A stretch of 33,959 nt of DNA, from NCBI GenBank assembly GCA_011523365.1, contig WTGY01000126.1, positions 1-33,959 on the forward strand. Reading direction: 5' to 3'. The notes under the pieces are model-generated. The model saw nothing but the letters and a program-made list of their open reading frames with translations, did not search any database and had not been told where the DNA came from. Every line of letters starts with the position of its first letter. Position 1 is the first letter of the stretch. The position numbers were made by a program, and so were the translations under genes. This DNA is from Caldilineaceae bacterium (GTDB lineage: Bacteria; Chloroflexota; Anaerolineae; Caldilineales; Caldilineaceae). This document shows positions 30,927 through 33,959 of the stretch, in pieces.

Positions 30927-32559
30927 ACATATTCTGCGGGATCTCCGTCTCCTTCGCGGTGATGAATTCCAGCAGCGCCGGCACGCCCTCCTCCGTCTTC
31001 TGGATGCCGCGCTCAATCGCGGGGATGATCTGGTCCGGCGTCTCGATTCTCTCGCCGTAGCCGCCGAACGCCTCCGCCATCTTGGCGTAGTTGCCCGAGA
31101 TATCGGTGGAACCGTACTTCTCCTGCGAAACCGGCATGATCGGAATCTCGATCGCCATCGAGAAGTTGTTGAACAGGACCGACAGAATCGGGATGCGCTC
31201 TCGCACCGCGGTCTCGAAGTCCATGCCGGTGAAGCCGATCGCGGCGTCGCCCCACACGTTGATGCACAGCTTGTCCGGGCAGGCCAGCTTGGCGCCCATC
31301 GCCAGCCCCAGGCCGTAGCCCAGCTGCGTTGTCTTGCCCCAGCCGATATAGGAGAGCGGCGTGATCGATTTCCAGAAGGGCGACAGCTGGTCGCGCGGGC
31401 TGCCCGCATCATGCGTGATGATCGTATTCGCCACGTCGACGCTGTCGTACAGATCACGAATCACCCGGTAGGGCGAGAGGGGCGCTTCGTCGCTGTTCAG
31501 TTTGGCCGCCCACTCCGACTCCCACTTGCCATTGATCTCCGCAATTCTGGCGGCGACGCCGGCCTGTCTGCCGCGCGTCTGCCCGCCCAGCCGTTCCGAA
31601 ACCGCCGCGATCAACGCTCGCAGCATAAGCTCCGCGTCTCCGATGAGAGCGTGCTGGCTGGCGACATCCTTGTTGATGTCCGCCGGGTCCAGCGTGGCGT
31701 GAATGATCGTCTTTCCGGCCGGCATGCGCACACCGAAATTTGTGAAGCTGAAGCTGCAGCCAATGCCGAAGATCACGTCGGCGTTGTTCAGAAACTCCCC
31801 CACCGCCCGCGTGTGGGAGCGGTTGGCCGAGCCGAGACTCAGAGGATGTGTCTCCGGGAAGGCGCTCTTGCCGTTCAGCGTCGTGGTCACCGGCGCCTCC
31901 AGCAGCTCTGCCAGCTCCTTCAGCGCATCCCACGCCTTGGCATAGTGGACGCCCTGGCCGGCATAGAGCACAGGCCTCTCCGCCGCCACCAGCATATCTG
32001 CCGCCCGTTCCACATCCGCCGGGTCCGGCCCGTAGCGCTGCCGTCGCACAGGCTGGTAACTGAACTCCGCCACCTCGGCAGAGGCAATATCCGAGGGAAT
32101 CTCCACCAGCGCCGGCCGCGGCCGCCCGTTGCGCACCGCCGCGAACGCCCGCCGTATCGCGTCCGCCGTCATCTCCGGCGTCGTCAGCTGTTCGCTCGAT
32201 TTTGTGACCGAGGCATAGCTCTGCGCCGAGTTGAAGTTGGGCTGCACCTGGTTGATCGGCCGCGGATAGCCGCCCGGCAGGACCACGATCGGGGCCGAAT
32301 CGCCGAATGCCTGCGCCACGCCGCCGAAAGCGTTTTCAGAACCGGGGCCCGACTGCATGCAGAAGACGCCGATCTTGTCACCCGAACTCAGACGGCTGAC
32401 GGCGTCCGCCATGTGCAGACCGATGCGCTCCTGGCGCACGATGATTGTGCGGATGTCCAGTTTGGCCGCCGATTCGATGAGATAGTTTACCGGATAGGCG
32501 AAAAGGATCTCGGTGCCCTCCTCTTTCAGGCAGTGGGCGATAACGTCAACGACTTGCAT
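30925..32559 (-). CDS. Thiamine-diphosphate-dependent enzyme (acetolactate synthase-like)
   Basis: 544 residues, three-domain ThDP fold. Catalytic Glu E44 (VRQERIGLHMA), central domain (VLYAGQGVHYAKAWDALKEL), and C-terminal ThDP/Mg motif WGDAAIGFTGMDFETA ending in LFNN (about residue 440; GDA replaces the common GDG). No FAD-dependent quinone-site features are obvious. The family covers acetolactate synthase, oxalyl-CoA decarboxylase, glyoxylate carboligase and sulfoacetaldehyde acetyltransferase; the exact member cannot be told. AGGAG lies 8 nt before the ATG. It lies between the hydroxyacid dehydrogenase and Gfo/Idh genes, suggesting metabolism of 2-keto/2-hydroxy acids. Confidence 0.92.
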   Translation of the reverse strand: MQVVDVIAHCLKEEGTEILFAYPVNYLIESAAKLDIRTIIVRQERIGLHMADAVSRLSSGDKIGVFCMQSGPGSENAFGGVAQAFGDSAPIVVLPGGYPRPINQVQPNFNSAQSYASVTKSSEQLTTPEMTADAIRRAFAAVRNGRPRPALVEIPSDIASAEVAEFSYQPVRRQRYGPDPADVERAADMLVAAERPVLYAGQGVHYAKAWDALKELAELLEAPVTTTLNGKSAFPETHPLSLGSANRSHTRAVGEFLNNADVIFGIGCSFSFTNFGVRMPAGKTIIHATLDPADINKDVASQHALIGDAELMLRALIAAVSERLGGQTRGRQAGVAARIAEINGKWESEWAAKLNSDEAPLSPYRVIRDLYDSVDVANTIITHDAGSPRDQLSPFWKSITPLSYIGWGKTTQLGYGLGLAMGAKLACPDKLCINVWGDAAIGFTGMDFETAVRERIPILSVLFNNFSMAIEIPIMPVSQEKYGSTDISGNYAKMAEAFGGYGERIETPDQIIPAIERGIQKTEEGVPALLEFITAKETEIPQNM

Positions 32560-32696
32560 GCTATGGTCTCCTTGGATGTGGACTCATTCTGGTACCAGGA
32601 TGTTTCGCAAGGGCCCCGCCCTGAGATCGCGGGGCTCTCGCCCGCTCTTGGGCAAAGAGAAGCTCGGGGAAAGAGCGTCTTCCATGCAAACGTACA

Positions 32697-33647
32697 TCAG
32701 TAACCGCGTTTGATCCCGACCGTATTCTGTAACGGTTCGCCATTCAGAAAGCGTCTCAAGTTGCCGCTCACAATGCGCCTGACATTGGCCGTTGTCTGGA
32801 CCGAAGAGGGGGAACTGTGCGGCGTGATCAACAGATTCGGCGCGTCCCACAGCGGATCGTCCGCCGGCAGCGGCTCCGTGGCCGCCACATCCAGCGCCGC
32901 GCCGGCCAGCTTACCTTCCTCCAGCATCCGGATCAGAGTTGGTTCATGGATGATGCCCCCGCGCGAGATGACGATGAAATATGCCTCCGGTTGCAGGAGG
33001 GCCAGTTCGTCCGGCCCGATCATGCCCCGCGTCTCCGCAGTGATCGGGACCGTCACCACCACCACGTCCGATTCCCGCAACAGCGCCGGCATGCCGTCCA
33101 TCAGCTGCAGGTCGGAGACATGGTCGGGCTTCTCCACGGGATTGACGTCGACCGCAATGACATCCATCTCGAATCCCGCCGCCCGTTTGGCGATCTCGCG
33201 ACCGATATTCCCCAGGCCGATGATTCCCATCTTCAGTCCGACAAGACCGACTAGCCGCGTGCCCTTGGGAACGCCCCACTCGTGCCGCTGCTGCGCCTTA
33301 TACAGGGGACCGAACTGGCGCGTGAGAAACACCAGCATGCCCATCGTATGCTCTGCAATCGTCGCGGCATGCGCGCCCCGCGTATTGCAGACGGTAATAT
33401 CCCGCTCCGTCAGCTCCGGCACGTTGCGCATCCATTCCACGCCTGCGCTGGACGACTGGATCCAGCGCACGTTCGGCGCGGCCTGCAGCTGGCTGCTGTT
33501 CATCGGGCCGATGGCGGCTTCCGCGTCGGCGGCCTTCGCCGCGATATCCTTGGCCGTCTCCGCAAACACAAACTCCACCTGAGGAAAGTCGTCCCGGAAG
33601 CCATCCACAAATCCTATGACCCACTGCGCTGTTAACAGAACTTTCAT
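32697..33647 (-). CDS. D-2-hydroxyacid dehydrogenase
   Basis: 316 residues. NAD-binding GLGNIG (144-149) with D167 after beta-2 (IAVDVNP, NAD preference), and catalytic R229 (ISRGG), E258 (AATEPLP) and H277 (ITPHSS). The family reduces 2-keto acids such as glyoxylate, hydroxypyruvate or phenylpyruvate to D-2-hydroxy acids, or the reverse. GGAG lies 6 nt before the ATG. It is the first gene of a run with the ThDP and Gfo/Idh genes (137-bp gap). A TATAAT box and the second long dispersed repeat lie upstream. Confidence 0.94.
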   Translation of the reverse strand: MKVLLTAQWVIGFVDGFRDDFPQVEFVFAETAKDIAAKAADAEAAIGPMNSSQLQAAPNVRWIQSSSAGVEWMRNVPELTERDITVCNTRGAHAATIAEHTMGMLVFLTRQFGPLYKAQQRHEWGVPKGTRLVGLVGLKMGIIGLGNIGREIAKRAAGFEMDVIAVDVNPVEKPDHVSDLQLMDGMPALLRESDVVVVTVPITAETRGMIGPDELALLQPEAYFIVISRGGIIHEPTLIRMLEEGKLAGAALDVAATEPLPADDPLWDAPNLLITPHSSPSSVQTTANVRRIVSGNLRRFLNGEPLQNTVGIKRGY

Positions 33648-33748
33648 TGTGCTCTCCGTCGTTAGGCTGGACCCTGCCGTGAAAGTGATTCGCGGTCAGT
33701 GGGGCTGCTATCCACGAGCCGTTTTCCACTAACCACAGAGGTCTTGTC

Positions 33749-33754
33749 ATTATA
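33749..33754 (-). promoter_or_regulatory. TATAAT -10 box upstream of hydroxyacid dehydrogenase
   Basis: Perfect TATAAT on the minus strand, 37 bp from the edge of dispersed repeat B, about 100 bp before the ATG. No clear -35 was found. Its position relative to the repeat almost matches that of the carbamate kinase promoter. Confidence 0.35.
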
Positions 33755-33790
33755 CATCAGAATGGCACGGGCGCGGCATAGGCTGCATAT

Positions 33791-33959
33791 AGGGTGCATC
33801 TCAAAATGGGGGCGAACTTTCCTATACCTCTGGAGACACCCAAGCCATGGTCAGTTCCCATCCCAGTTTCCGCCAGATTAAGCGCCGTCTCTGACTACTA
33901 TATGCTGACTACTGCAGTTCTGGGCGGTCGGGCCTAGTCGGCCCTCCCTTGTGCGGGGG
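33791..33959. repeat. Dispersed non-coding repeat, long copy B (cut by window end)
   Basis: Ungapped match to 20171-20339, about 86% identity by eye. It keeps the GGGTG...CACCC ends, the AAGCCATGGTCAGTT core, a 4-unit heptamer array (33891-33918) and the first part of the hairpin module (33922-33959). Confidence 0.9.
33891..33918. repeat. Heptamer array inside dispersed repeat B
   Basis: Plus-strand units CTGACTA, CTATATG, CTGACTA, CTGCAGT. It has the same place and length as the array in copy A, but a different second and third unit. Confidence 0.85.

Larger units (their letters stand above)
33648..33959. other. Upstream region of hydroxyacid dehydrogenase with repeat
   Basis: About 312 bp to the window edge. 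It holds a ribosome site, a short heptamer pair on the minus strand (CTGTGGT TAGTGGA near 33726-33739), a TATAAT box and the second long copy of the dispersed repeat. No gene. Confidence 0.6.

Noticed and set aside
31411..32703. Long open frame (430 codons) on the plus strand
   Set aside because: Antisense to the ThDP enzyme, which has its own ribosome site and catalytic motifs.

Overview
The window is about 34 kb of GC-rich bacterial chromosome with 29 protein-coding genes that I can support. No RNA gene, CRISPR array or recognisable transposase was seen. The mix of genes (F420-type LLM oxidoreductase, formylglycine sulfatase, plant-type GT28 lipid glucosyltransferase, many sugar-acid enzymes), the weak or absent Shine-Dalgarno sites at several starts and the many short tandem repeats suggest a Chloroflexota bacterium, perhaps Caldilinea/Anaerolinea-like. 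This is an inference from gene content; no marker gene is present.

Layout. 1-6182 is catabolic: the end of a glycoside-hydrolase-like protein, a sulfatase, a divergent carbon-nitrogen hydrolase translationally coupled to a short-chain dehydrogenase, and an MFS exporter. 6674-10355 holds an LLM oxidoreductase, purN, a GT28 glucosyltransferase and two antitoxin remnants (orphan FitA-like, truncated HicB-like). 10702-20069 is a long run of minus-strand genes read right to left: carbamate kinase, a knotted (YgeW-like) carbamoyltransferase, FabF, a sulfite-oxidase-like molybdoenzyme, a GTP cyclohydrolase II/RibD-reductase fusion, a medium-chain dehydrogenase, a 6-pyruvoyltetrahydropterin-synthase homologue with Glu in place of the catalytic Cys, a GT4 glycosyltransferase and a methyltransferase. 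The last five look like a dedicated pathway to a modified (glycosylated, methylated) pterin- or pyrimidine-type metabolite. 20737-26874 is a MacAB-type efflux operon followed by its own two-component system, with an 11-bp tandem direct repeat at the operon promoter that suits an OmpR/PhoB-family regulator. 27532-33647 holds a sugar isomerase, an SH3-domain membrane protein, a Gfo/Idh oxidoreductase, a ThDP-dependent enzyme and a D-2-hydroxyacid dehydrogenase.

The most striking non-gene signal is a set of perfect 7-bp tandem arrays. They sit at the 3' ends of at least seven minus-strand genes, and in three cases supply the stop codon and last residues. A purine-rich heptamer family is also embedded in frame inside two neighbouring enzymes. 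A second signal is a dispersed non-coding repeat of roughly 190 bp, with two long copies upstream of minus-strand genes, ending in a GC-hairpin module that has a third, identical copy at 6278. A third signal is a set of promoters placed so that transcription would start at the ATG (leaderless).
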